Shown: positions 30,883 through 39,595 of the stretch, in pieces
Numbering within the stretch: position 1 is the stretch's first letter
Layout: each line of letters begins with the position of its first letter
Source: an uncultured beta proteobacterium
GTDB taxonomy: Bacteria; Pseudomonadota; Gammaproteobacteria; Burkholderiales; Burkholderiaceae_C
Assembly (NCBI GenBank): GCA_903906695.1
Contig: CAIVLG010000267.1
Location: 22,418 to 86,417, forward strand
DNA: 64,000 bases
Direction of reading: 5' to 3'
The notes under the pieces: generated by a model
Database searches by the model: none
Told to the model about the DNA's origin: nothing
The model's input: the letters and a program-made list of their open reading frames with translations, nothing else
Position numbers and translations under genes: made by a program

Positions 30883-32118
30883 ATGAACCAACAGTTGCAA
30901 CTGTGGCGTCAGCTGGTGCCTGCCTATGCTGCGGGCTATTTCCTGTCTTACAGCTTGCGCAGCATCAATGCCGTCATCGCACCCGACCTGATGCGCGAAC
31001 TCAGTATCACGGCGACGGGCCTGGGCCTTTTGACCTCGTCGTATTTCCTGGCATTCGGATTGTTTCAGCTGCCGCTGGGTCTGCTACTTGACCGCTTTGG
31101 ACCGCGCCGGGTGGAGGCAGTGTTGTTGCTTGTCGCCGCTGCCGGCTGCGCCTTGTTCGGTATCGGGACGACGCTGCTGACGCTGGCGGTCGCGCGTGCC
31201 CTGATCGGACTCGGCGTCTCGGCCTGCCTCATGGCCAGCTTCAAGGCTTTCAGCCAATGGTTCCCAGGCGAGCGTTTTCCGGCCCTGTCGGCGACCATCA
31301 TGATGGCCGGCAGCCTTGGTGCGCTGTCGGCCACCGTGCCGGTCGAAGCTGCGCTGCCGCTGTTTGGCTGGCGCGGCATCTTCTTTCTCTTCGCGGGACT
31401 GCTGGTGGTGACATCGGGCTTTCTGCTGACGGTGCCGGACCATGCCGACAGCAGTCGCCATGAATCATTCGGCATGCAGGTGCGTACCCTGGCCCGAATT
31501 TTCGGTAACCGCATCTTCTGGCGATTCGCGCCGCAGGGCTGTGTGACCAGCGGCGGCTTCATGGCGATCCAAGGGCTGTGGGCCGTGCCCTGGCTGATGG
31601 AGGTCAATGGGTTTTCGCGCTCCGCTGCAGCGGGCATCCTGTTCCTGATGGGTTCTGCGATGCTGGTCGGCTACATCTTCGTCGCAAGCTGTTCCGGTTG
31701 GCTGGCTCGTCGAGGAATTGCACCCATGACCCTGCTGATCACCGGCCTTGGAGTTTCACTGCTGGTCGAGCTGGCCATCATCTTGAACATCGCTCGGCCA
31801 ACTTTGCTGTGGCCCTTGGTCGGTCTGTCTTTTAGTCTCAGCACTTTGGCCTACTCGCAACTGACCATCGCTTTTCCGGTCTCGATTTCAGGGCGTGTCA
31901 ATAGCACTCTCAACCTCGTGATGTTTTCCGGTGCCTTCAGCCTGCAATGGGGCATCGGCGCCGCTGTGGAAGCGTTTGCCGCAAGCAGTATGTCACGCGC
32001 CGACGCCTTTCGAACCACGTTCGCCCTACTGCTCGCAGTTCAGGCGCTTGCCTTCGCCTGGTTCCTCGTGCCGGTGAAACGCGTGCAACGGTCGGACGCT
32101 GGCTCAAGCGTCATATAA
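30883..32118 (+). CDS. MFS transporter
   Basis: 411 aa, multiple TM segments, LGLLLDRFGPRRVE motif. Confidence 0.9.
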   Translation: MNQQLQLWRQLVPAYAAGYFLSYSLRSINAVIAPDLMRELSITATGLGLLTSSYFLAFGLFQLPLGLLLDRFGPRRVEAVLLLVAAAGCALFGIGTTLLTLAVARALIGLGVSACLMASFKAFSQWFPGERFPALSATIMMAGSLGALSATVPVEAALPLFGWRGIFFLFAGLLVVTSGFLLTVPDHADSSRHESFGMQVRTLARIFGNRIFWRFAPQGCVTSGGFMAIQGLWAVPWLMEVNGFSRSAAAGILFLMGSAMLVGYIFVASCSGWLARRGIAPMTLLITGLGVSLLVELAIILNIARPTLLWPLVGLSFSLSTLAYSQLTIAFPVSISGRVNSTLNLVMFSGAFSLQWGIGAAVEAFAASSMSRADAFRTTFALLLAVQALAFAWFLVPVKRVQRSDAGSSVI

Positions 32119-32171
32119 ACTGCTGTGCAACTTCCACGCGGCAAGACATCGTCGCCCTCCACTCCGACGTC

Positions 32172-33041
32172 ATGGCAGAAACACAGACGCTGAACATTAC
32201 CAGCCCCGATCGCCATCAATTTGATGCGACGCTCTATGCGACCGATGATCGCAGCGCACCGGTCCTGATATTTCTTTCGGCACTCGGGACGCCGGCGCGG
32301 GTCTACGGACGCTTTGGCCGCGAAATGATCAATCACGGCGTGCAGGTTTGCGCGCCTGACTGGCGCGGCATCGGCAGCAGTTCAATCCGCGCCGGACGAT
32401 CCAGTGACTTTGGCTATCGCCATCTCATCGAGTTTGATCTGACGGCGCTGATTGAGGCTGTGCGACAACGCTTGCCCGCAGCACCGATCTGGCTTGGTGG
32501 TCATAGCCTGGGCGGGCAGTTGGCGCTGCTGGGCGCCGCCGCCAAGCCGGACGGCATCTCTGGCGTTGCCCTGATTGCCAGTGGCAGCGTGCACCTGCCT
32601 TGCTACTCATGGAAACTGCGCGTGGGTGTTGGCTCATTGGTCGTGTTGTCAAGCATTGCACGGCCCGTGCTTGGCTATTTCCCCGGTGGACGAGTCGGCT
32701 TTGGGGGTCGGGAAGCTGCCGGTTTAATGCGTGACTGGAGTCGCGTTGCTCTCACAGGCAAATACCGCCCGGACGGATCGGACATAGACTACGAAAACTC
32801 CATGCGCTCGCTCAAGCTCCCGGTATTTGCGCTCACCTTCGATGCCGATCACTGGTCACCAAATCTGGCTGCGCAAGCCCTGCTGAACAAGTTGCCGAAC
32901 AACACAGCGATCCATTGGCACTGGGATGAATCAGATACCCAAGGCATCGCGGTCGATCACTATTCGTGGATCAAACAACCGTCCCTGGTGGCTCCCGCCA
33001 TCTCGCGGCACATCTTCGGAGTGAGGTCGCCAGAAGCCTGA
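32172..33041 (+). CDS. Serine aminopeptidase-like alpha/beta hydrolase
   Basis: PVLIFLSALGTPARVY; IWLGGHSLGGQLAL; CAPDWRGIGSS. Confidence 0.85.
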   Translation: MAETQTLNITSPDRHQFDATLYATDDRSAPVLIFLSALGTPARVYGRFGREMINHGVQVCAPDWRGIGSSSIRAGRSSDFGYRHLIEFDLTALIEAVRQRLPAAPIWLGGHSLGGQLALLGAAAKPDGISGVALIASGSVHLPCYSWKLRVGVGSLVVLSSIARPVLGYFPGGRVGFGGREAAGLMRDWSRVALTGKYRPDGSDIDYENSMRSLKLPVFALTFDADHWSPNLAAQALLNKLPNNTAIHWHWDESDTQGIAVDHYSWIKQPSLVAPAISRHIFGVRSPEA

Positions 33042-33061
33042 AAGAACGGGGAGTCGCTATC

Positions 33062-33471
33062 TCATGAGTTGTGCGGCGAGATCACCGGTTTGCCGCTCTG
33101 CTTTTCAATATCCTTGCGGGTACGCCCGGCCACCGCACCGCCGTCTTTTGCGTCCCTCTTCGGCGGCGTCATGCCTTTGGAGTCACGGTCGCGGTGCAGC
33201 TTGGTGGTGGTGGCCTGCTCGGCCAGCATGGTCAGGATCAGTTCAATAACAGTCGGTCACCCGTTGTTTGCCGTCCGGAGCGACCATTTTCAACTGTCCG
33301 ATTTTTTCGGACAGTTCAACATAACCCTCAATACTGAGCTTCTTCTTCAGGTCGCTCCACCAGCACATCAACCACATTAATGATTGAAAACCACCACTCG
33401 CCGGCGTCGAACAGTTTGCGTATTTGTTGACCAGCAAACAAGGCCAGATTGGATTTTTTTTCATCGACCAT
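33062..33471 (-). pseudogene. Decayed Bro-N domain protein (BRO/phage-antirepressor-like)
   Basis: MVDEKKSNLALFAGQQIRKLFDAGEWWFSIINVVDVLVE; then out of frame DLKKKLSIEGYVELSEKIGQLKMVAPDGKQRVTDC; then C-terminal VIELILTMLAEQATTTKLHRDRDSKGMTPPKRDAKDGGAVAGRTRKDIEKQSGKPVISPHNS*. Confidence 0.82.
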
Positions 33472-33536
33472 GAAGAATCCTTTCACGATGCTTCTTCAGC
33501 AAACACCGACGCGCGTGTGATCCGGTAGCAATTCAC

Positions 33537-34199
33537 TCACAGCCGCCCCGCTTCCAGAAAGCTGAAGTAGTCAGTTCGATTGAAGATGATGTGATCCAGG
33601 AGCGCAATACCTACGATGTCCCCGGCGGCCTTGAGCTGCTTGGTCACGTCGACATCGGACAAAGACGGTTCAACGCCACCGCTGGGGTGGTTATGTGCAA
33701 CGATGATCGCCGAAGCGCGGTCTGATAGCGCATCGGCGAACGCTTCTCGCGGATGAACCGGGCTGCGGTCAACCAGGCCGATCGACACCACACGGATGTT
33801 CAGGATCTCGTTTGCGCCATTGATGCTGGCACACAGAAAATGCTCTTGCTTGCGGTCGGCGTAATGGCGGACGTGCGGCAACAGATCGGCCGGGGTCACG
33901 ATCTTTGCGCCTTCCGGTTTGATGCGCCGACGAGCGAACTCGATGGCCGCGAGGATCAAAGTTGCCTTGGCGTCACCGACCCCCGCGAACTGCGAGAGGT
34001 CTTCGGTTTTCACGTCCAGGCCCTTTTCGTCAATGAGACGCGCCAGTTTGGAGGCGAGCGTCATCACGTCCATGCCAGGCGTGCCTTTGCCGATCAGCAC
34101 GGCCAGCAATTCCTGGTCGCTCAGTGCAGCCGCCCCTTTGCGCAGAAGCTTCTCACGCGGCCGGTCGGCTTTCGGGATGTCGTGGATGGACTTGCTCAT
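33537..34199 (-). CDS. radC: RadC family JAB/MPN-domain protein
   Basis: IIVAHNHPSGGVEPSLSDVDVT JAMM-type motif; HhH-like N-terminus; stop/start overlap with hsdR. Confidence 0.94.
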   Translation of the reverse strand: MSKSIHDIPKADRPREKLLRKGAAALSDQELLAVLIGKGTPGMDVMTLASKLARLIDEKGLDVKTEDLSQFAGVGDAKATLILAAIEFARRRIKPEGAKIVTPADLLPHVRHYADRKQEHFLCASINGANEILNIRVVSIGLVDRSPVHPREAFADALSDRASAIIVAHNHPSGGVEPSLSDVDVTKQLKAAGDIVGIALLDHIIFNRTDYFSFLEAGRL

Positions 34200-37123
34200 G
34201 AGCTCAGGCTGCCACTTGACAGATGGGTCTGGATGACGGTCACCGCCATGATGTCGAAGATGCCACCGGTGTCCGTGTATTTCGGGTCGGCCAGTTCGTC
34301 GTAACGACCGCGTTCATCGTAGATGGTCTGGATGTCGCTGTTGACTTGTCCGCGATACGGGCCTTCGAGATAAATCTGGTCAGCGCGGTGCGCGTGAACG
34401 GTAAAGCGGATGACCGGGTCGGCAATCTTCTCTTGCGTCACCTGCTTGATATAGAGCGCCTCCTCGTCGGTAATTTGGTACCTGGCGAGAATCTGCTCGA
34501 TCATGTCTTGCACGGACGACTTCACCGGCACCGGGCCTGCGCCGCCTTTTCCTCTGCCCGGCTGTAGCTTCACCGGGCCGCCGCTGGTCGTCACGCCCTG
34601 ATACTGCACCGCCGCCTTGGTAACCACTGTGGCGCGTATCTGCTTCATCAACTCGGATACAGTGCCCGCCTTGATGAGTTGCGGGCCAACCCATTCAGCG
34701 AAGGTAACGAACTCCTGAATCGCTGGCGGGTAGGTGAAGAAGCAGGTCAGGAAATGAAAGCTCTGCACGAAGCGGGCCAGCAGATAGACGAACGCTTTGC
34801 GCTCCTCCCAATCGGTGAGCTTGGCCTGAAAACGCGTGCGCAGGGCGTTGACCTGAAATTGAACCCGCGCATTCGTCCCGTTCTTGAGCAGCGCGAACAA
34901 CTCGGTAGCGTCCTGCTGGGTGAAAACATCTGCGGCCAGAATCTTCGCGTGCAGCTTCAGGCAAGTTTCCTGATCCGGCTCCTCAGGCTCGAACGGCGTG
35001 CCCTTGCGATACTTCGCAAACGCTTTCAGGATTTGCCTGGCGTTGTTGGTGAAGTCCACAACGATGACCTTCTTGCCGGGAAGGTGGCGGTTCAGGCGGG
35101 ACACGGTCTGCACAGCGTTGCGACCCAGCACCGGCTTGTCGAGGAACATGCCTGCGAGCAGGGGCTGGTCGAAGCCAGTTTGAAACTTGTTCGCCACCAC
35201 CATGATCCGATAATCGTCGCCCTCGAAGCGGTCTTCAATCAACTCACCTGGCTGCAACGCATTCACCGCGTGTTCACTGATGGCCGCGTTGGTGTCAGGG
35301 TGGACGAAATCCGAAAAAGCATACAGCACCTGGTAGTCGGCGCCGCGCTCCTTGAGCTTTTCCTTGATGATGTTGAAATAGCGCATCCCGGCCACGCGTG
35401 ACGAGGTAACAATCATCGCTTTGGCGCGCCCGCCAACGAGCGACTTCACGTCAGCCTCGAAGATGCGCAGCATCACCTCGGCCTTGTACATGATCAGTCC
35501 GTCATCCTGAAACGCCACGTTCTGCAGCGCCTTGGACACAACACCCTTTGCGTACTGCTTCTCTTCGCCCGGCTTCGGGACGATGGGGCAATGCAGGTTG
35601 TAGAGCGTCTTGTACGAGATGATGCTCGCCGCCACGTCCACAATGTAGCCCTCGGCGATGGCCTGTGCCTCGGTGTAGCTGTCAAACGGCTGGCCAAACA
35701 TCGACACGGTGGCCGGTGCCGGTGTCGCGGTGAAGGCGATGAACAACTGATTCAGGTCATGCTCGCGGATGATCCTGGCGAGTTGCTCTTCCGGGTCCTC
35801 TTCGGCTGCCTCCTCGTCCGCCTCGCCCGCCTCGCGAAACGGCAGGCGGATGGCCGCACCCATCTGGCCTTCCTGCGAGCGGTGGGCTTCATCGATCAGG
35901 AATGCCACCCGCAGCTTCTTCAATCCCGGATTGTTCTGAATCTCTTCCAGCACCCGGGCAAACTTCTGCTGCGTGGTCACGATGATGGACTTGCGCTCGT
36001 TCAGGAAACTGAGCAAATGCTCGGTCTTCTTCGCGATGCCCACCACATCCTTGAGCTGGGTGAAATTGTCAATGTCATCGCGGATATTGGTGTCAAGCGA
36101 TTTGCGATCCGTCAGGATGAACGTGATGTCCACCAGCTTCTCATTGGTGCCGGGCTTGAAGAGGCTGTGCAAGCGGTCAGCCAGCCAGCAGATGGTGAGC
36201 GTCTTGCCACTGCCAGCGGAATGGTCCACCAGATACTTCTTTCCAATATCGCCCGCCGTGGCGAAGTGGGCCTTGATGTCGTCCGCCACCCGCCGCACTA
36301 GGCGGCTTTGGTGGTAGCGCGGGAAAATGGTGAAGGCCGCTCGCGCCGGCTTGTCGTCCTTGGCTTCACGCTCCGGCACCCGCACCAGGAAGAACGACAA
36401 GGCTTCGAGCAAATGCTCCTGCGACAGCACCTCGCGGTAAAGGAACTCGACCGGATACTCGTCGGCATTCGTGGGCGTGTTGCTCAGCCCCATGTTGTGC
36501 CAACGGAAGTTTTCTTCGCGGCAAGGGTCGGTGGCGGCCATGGCGTCGCTGGTATCGGCGGCGAGGTAGAGAAAGGGATGCTGGAAAATCCTGTGCCTGT
36601 GGTCGCGCTGGGTGAACTGCGACACCGCGTCATGCACGTTCTGGTTCTTCTCGTGCTTTAACTCCAGCGCCACGATGGGCAGGCCATTGAGGTAGAAGAC
36701 GAAATCAATTTCCTGATTCGTGTCGCCGAAATAGAAGTGCGGCCGGAACGTGATGCGGTTCTCAGCGTAACCTTTGGCGCGAGCGCTCTCCGCCGAACGC
36801 GGTTTTGGAAAGTAGAGTTGGAGCTTCAATCCACGCACCGGCAAACCGTCCCGAAACAACATCCAAAGCGGTGTATGTTCCAGTTGCTTGCGCAGCGCCT
36901 TGAAGACTTCCTCGCGTGCGTCGGTGCCGTAATCAATCGCCAGCTTCTTCAGCGTGGCAGCCTGACTGGCTTGGAGAAAAGCCCAGATCTGGTCTTCGGC
37001 GATGAAATGCTCGGTATCCGTGATGTCGGACTGCTCCAGCACACCATACTTGTGCTCGCGGACCAGGTATTCCGCGATGTGCTTCTGAAATGTCAGCTCA
37101 GGGGGTTGCTTCTTCTTGGCCAT
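34196..37123 (-). CDS. hsdR: Type I restriction endonuclease subunit R
   Basis: Nuclease motif EIDFVFYLNGLPIVALELK; Walker A DHSAGSGKTLTICW; FLIDEAHRSQEGQ. Confidence 0.96.
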   Translation of the reverse strand: MAKKKQPPELTFQKHIAEYLVREHKYGVLEQSDITDTEHFIAEDQIWAFLQASQAATLKKLAIDYGTDAREEVFKALRKQLEHTPLWMLFRDGLPVRGLKLQLYFPKPRSAESARAKGYAENRITFRPHFYFGDTNQEIDFVFYLNGLPIVALELKHEKNQNVHDAVSQFTQRDHRHRIFQHPFLYLAADTSDAMAATDPCREENFRWHNMGLSNTPTNADEYPVEFLYREVLSQEHLLEALSFFLVRVPEREAKDDKPARAAFTIFPRYHQSRLVRRVADDIKAHFATAGDIGKKYLVDHSAGSGKTLTICWLADRLHSLFKPGTNEKLVDITFILTDRKSLDTNIRDDIDNFTQLKDVVGIAKKTEHLLSFLNERKSIIVTTQQKFARVLEEIQNNPGLKKLRVAFLIDEAHRSQEGQMGAAIRLPFREAGEADEEAAEEDPEEQLARIIREHDLNQLFIAFTATPAPATVSMFGQPFDSYTEAQAIAEGYIVDVAASIISYKTLYNLHCPIVPKPGEEKQYAKGVVSKALQNVAFQDDGLIMYKAEVMLRIFEADVKSLVGGRAKAMIVTSSRVAGMRYFNIIKEKLKERGADYQVLYAFSDFVHPDTNAAISEHAVNALQPGELIEDRFEGDDYRIMVVANKFQTGFDQPLLAGMFLDKPVLGRNAVQTVSRLNRHLPGKKVIVVDFTNNARQILKAFAKYRKGTPFEPEEPDQETCLKLHAKILAADVFTQQDATELFALLKNGTNARVQFQVNALRTRFQAKLTDWEERKAFVYLLARFVQSFHFLTCFFTYPPAIQEFVTFAEWVGPQLIKAGTVSELMKQIRATVVTKAAVQYQGVTTSGGPVKLQPGRGKGGAGPVPVKSSVQDMIEQILARYQITDEEALYIKQVTQEKIADPVIRFTVHAHRADQIYLEGPYRGQVNSDIQTIYDERGRYDELADPKYTDTGGIFDIMAVTVIQTHLSSGSLSS

Positions 37124-38408
37124 GCACTTTGACCCGGTTGATGTCCGCCGCAGTCACCCGCCGCTGGCCGGTAACGCATTCGTGAATCAGCGACTTGCGG
37201 TAGGCGATTAAGGTGGCGATTTGGGTTTCGATCCCGGTAATGATGCTTCTCACCTCAGCAATTTTCACGTCGAGATAGTCCGCAATTGCCTCTTGTTCCT
37301 TGCGAGTTGGTGGCAATGCCACGAGGACACTTCCCAATTCCTGGGCGTTCAAATGCGGCTGTGCGGCACGTAGCGTCAGCAGCAAGAGTTGCCCCTCCAG
37401 GACGTACCTGCTTAAGAGGCAGTAAGCGATGAAACGCGGCGATGCCCGATTCACGGTTACAACCATGTCATAACCCGCGACCGCGCCTTCCAGTGCGGCT
37501 GGAACAATCGCTGAATCACCCGTGTAAGCGCCGCTGCGAACGACGATGATCTCGCCACTTTTCAAATAGGGGTTTCGGTCATGCGGTAGTTCTTCGGGAT
37601 CTACTCGCAGAAAAGCGTCCGTCCGGATCGTCCCCGCATCTACATCGGTCGCACGGATCATGGCCACACCAGATGAAAGCACTGCAGGAGGCTGACCCAA
37701 ACCATAGCGAATGGTCGCCACGGATTTCAGCCGACCGAACCGCCAGTTGGCGGGGATTTTTGGCAAGACGACCGCCCCCGTCGGGCGCGTCTCTGCCTGT
37801 GGTCTTAGTCCAATAGTCAGAGCATTAAGAAGTATCGAGCCAGCAAGCGCATCGAGAGTTTCGAGTTGGCGGCGTTTGGCGGTCACCGCAGCGTCAATCG
37901 CCGCGCAACTCGCATCCAGATACGCTGCGATGAGTTCTTGCTCAGGTAGCGGTGGGAGCGGGAAATTGAATTGCGACAGTTGAGTCGGCCAACTGACACG
38001 AGGCATCTTTGCGCCATAGGCAAGTGCGTTGCATCGTTCGATAAACCACCGTGAGCCAAGGCAGTAAAACAAAAAGCGACTCGCGATTCGCTGCGGCTTG
38101 AACGCCAGAATTTCGCCAGTGCATTTGCCGTCAAACTCGGCAACCCAGTACTTTTCCAAGTACGGGCGCAGCTTTCCGAAGAGCACGTCTCCGGTCTTGA
38201 ACCGTGTGACGGCACTGCCAACCTCAAGGGTATTGCGGCGGCTCAGGATTCGACCAGAACCAGAGTCCAAGTCTTCGAGTTCGAGGTAATCCTCATCTGC
38301 ACTGGGTTCATCCGTCTTTTCGTTGCGCAGGGAGACGACATCCTTGAACCGGTCGGATTTCCACCCGGCAGGCAAATCATCTAGGAAGCCGTCGTATGCA
38401 GCGATCAC
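37098..38408 (-). CDS. hsdS: Type I restriction specificity subunit S
   Basis: Two target-recognition halves; PLPPLPEQELIAAYLDASCAAIDAAVTAKRRQLETL and ALPPTRKEQEAIADYLDVKIAEVRSII repeats. Confidence 0.95.
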   Translation of the reverse strand: MIAAYDGFLDDLPAGWKSDRFKDVVSLRNEKTDEPSADEDYLELEDLDSGSGRILSRRNTLEVGSAVTRFKTGDVLFGKLRPYLEKYWVAEFDGKCTGEILAFKPQRIASRFLFYCLGSRWFIERCNALAYGAKMPRVSWPTQLSQFNFPLPPLPEQELIAAYLDASCAAIDAAVTAKRRQLETLDALAGSILLNALTIGLRPQAETRPTGAVVLPKIPANWRFGRLKSVATIRYGLGQPPAVLSSGVAMIRATDVDAGTIRTDAFLRVDPEELPHDRNPYLKSGEIIVVRSGAYTGDSAIVPAALEGAVAGYDMVVTVNRASPRFIAYCLLSRYVLEGQLLLLTLRAAQPHLNAQELGSVLVALPPTRKEQEAIADYLDVKIAEVRSIITGIETQIATLIAYRKSLIHECVTGQRRVTAADINRVKVHGQEEATP

Positions 38409-39595
38409 TCTTTCCCCTTCATTTCCACCCGCACCAGGTCCGCGAGTTGTTTGGCGCTGGGCAGCTTCCCTTTCAATGCGCCCGGCAGTTTCGATTGCAA
38501 GGTATAGGCGGCAACTCCGATGGGGTTGGTTTTGGAGCGCAGGGCGTATTCGACTTCCACATCGTCCTTCTCCGCGCAGAGAATGATGCCGATGGAGGGC
38601 TGGTCCTCGGGGCCGCGCTCCTTATCGTTGAGCAGGTTCAAATAGAAATCCATCTTGCCCGCGTGTTCCGGCTCGAACGGGCCAACCTTCAGCTCGAAGG
38701 CTACCAGGGCCTTGATGTGGCGGTGATAGAACAGCAGGTCAATGAAATACTCTTTCTGGCCCAACTTCAAACGGTGCTGGCGGCCGACGAAGCAGAAGCC
38801 ATAGCCCAGCTCCAGCAGGAAAGCCTGTAGCCGCGAGATCAACCGGTCTTCAAGTTCGCGCTCTTTGACCGCGCCGCGCAGGCCCAAGAACTCCAGGCTG
38901 TAAGCACTTTTGAGCATTTCGTCCGCCTGCTCCGCCAAGTGCTCGGGCAGTGCAAGGGCAAAGTTGTGGCTTTTCTTGTCCGTCACCGTTCGGGCATACG
39001 CATTGGCCTTGATCTGGTTGAGCAAGACATTGCGTGTCCAGCCAAATTGGGCTGTAGCCTTGAGGTAGTAAAGCCGCATCGCAGCATCGCTAATCTTTTT
39101 CAGAATCAGGAGATGGTGCCCCCATGGAACCGTCGCCAGCAGTTCGAGGCTAAGCGCTTTCGATCCTGTGCGCACGACATGCTTTTTTGTGTTGACTTCT
39201 GGGACAGGCTGTCCCAGAACTACCTGCTGACCACTGGTTAAGAGTATCGATCCCGCAGAAACGGATTTTGGGACAAGCTGTCCCAGAAAGGATACGTCGT
39301 CGTAAGCCAGGAAAAACTGCCGCATGCGCCAGACGTTGTCGGCGGAGAAACTGCGACTGCTCGGGAACGCACGCCTAAGATCGGCGGCGATCATCTCGAC
39401 CACCGACTCGCCCCAGCCAAGCATTTGCTGCTTGCCGACAATGCCCCGTCCGATCTCCCAATAAAGCAGAATCAGGTTCAAATTTACGGCGCGTGCGGCC
39501 GTTGCTCGGGCAGCATTTACCCAGGCCTTGATGTCCTCAATAAGGCTTTGGTACTCAAGGGAATTCAGGACCACCGCCGTCTCCGCATTTTTCAT
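38405..39595 (-). CDS. DUF1016 (YhcG-like) PD-(D/E)XK nuclease-domain protein
   Basis: WVNAARATAARAVNLNLILLYWEIGRGIV; VGRQHRLKLGQKEYFIDLLFYHRHIKALVAFELKVGPFEPEHAGKMDFYLNLLND. Confidence 0.93.
   Translation of the reverse strand: MKNAETAVVLNSLEYQSLIEDIKAWVNAARATAARAVNLNLILLYWEIGRGIVGKQQMLGWGESVVEMIAADLRRAFPSSRSFSADNVWRMRQFFLAYDDVSFLGQLVPKSVSAGSILLTSGQQVVLGQPVPEVNTKKHVVRTGSKALSLELLATVPWGHHLLILKKISDAAMRLYYLKATAQFGWTRNVLLNQIKANAYARTVTDKKSHNFALALPEHLAEQADEMLKSAYSLEFLGLRGAVKERELEDRLISRLQAFLLELGYGFCFVGRQHRLKLGQKEYFIDLLFYHRHIKALVAFELKVGPFEPEHAGKMDFYLNLLNDKERGPEDQPSIGIILCAEKDDVEVEYALRSKTNPIGVAAYTLQSKLPGALKGKLPSAKQLADLVRVEMKGKE

Noticed and set aside
33064-33380. Several short plus-strand ORFs in the gap before radC
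   Set aside because: Explained by the minus-strand Bro-N pseudogene
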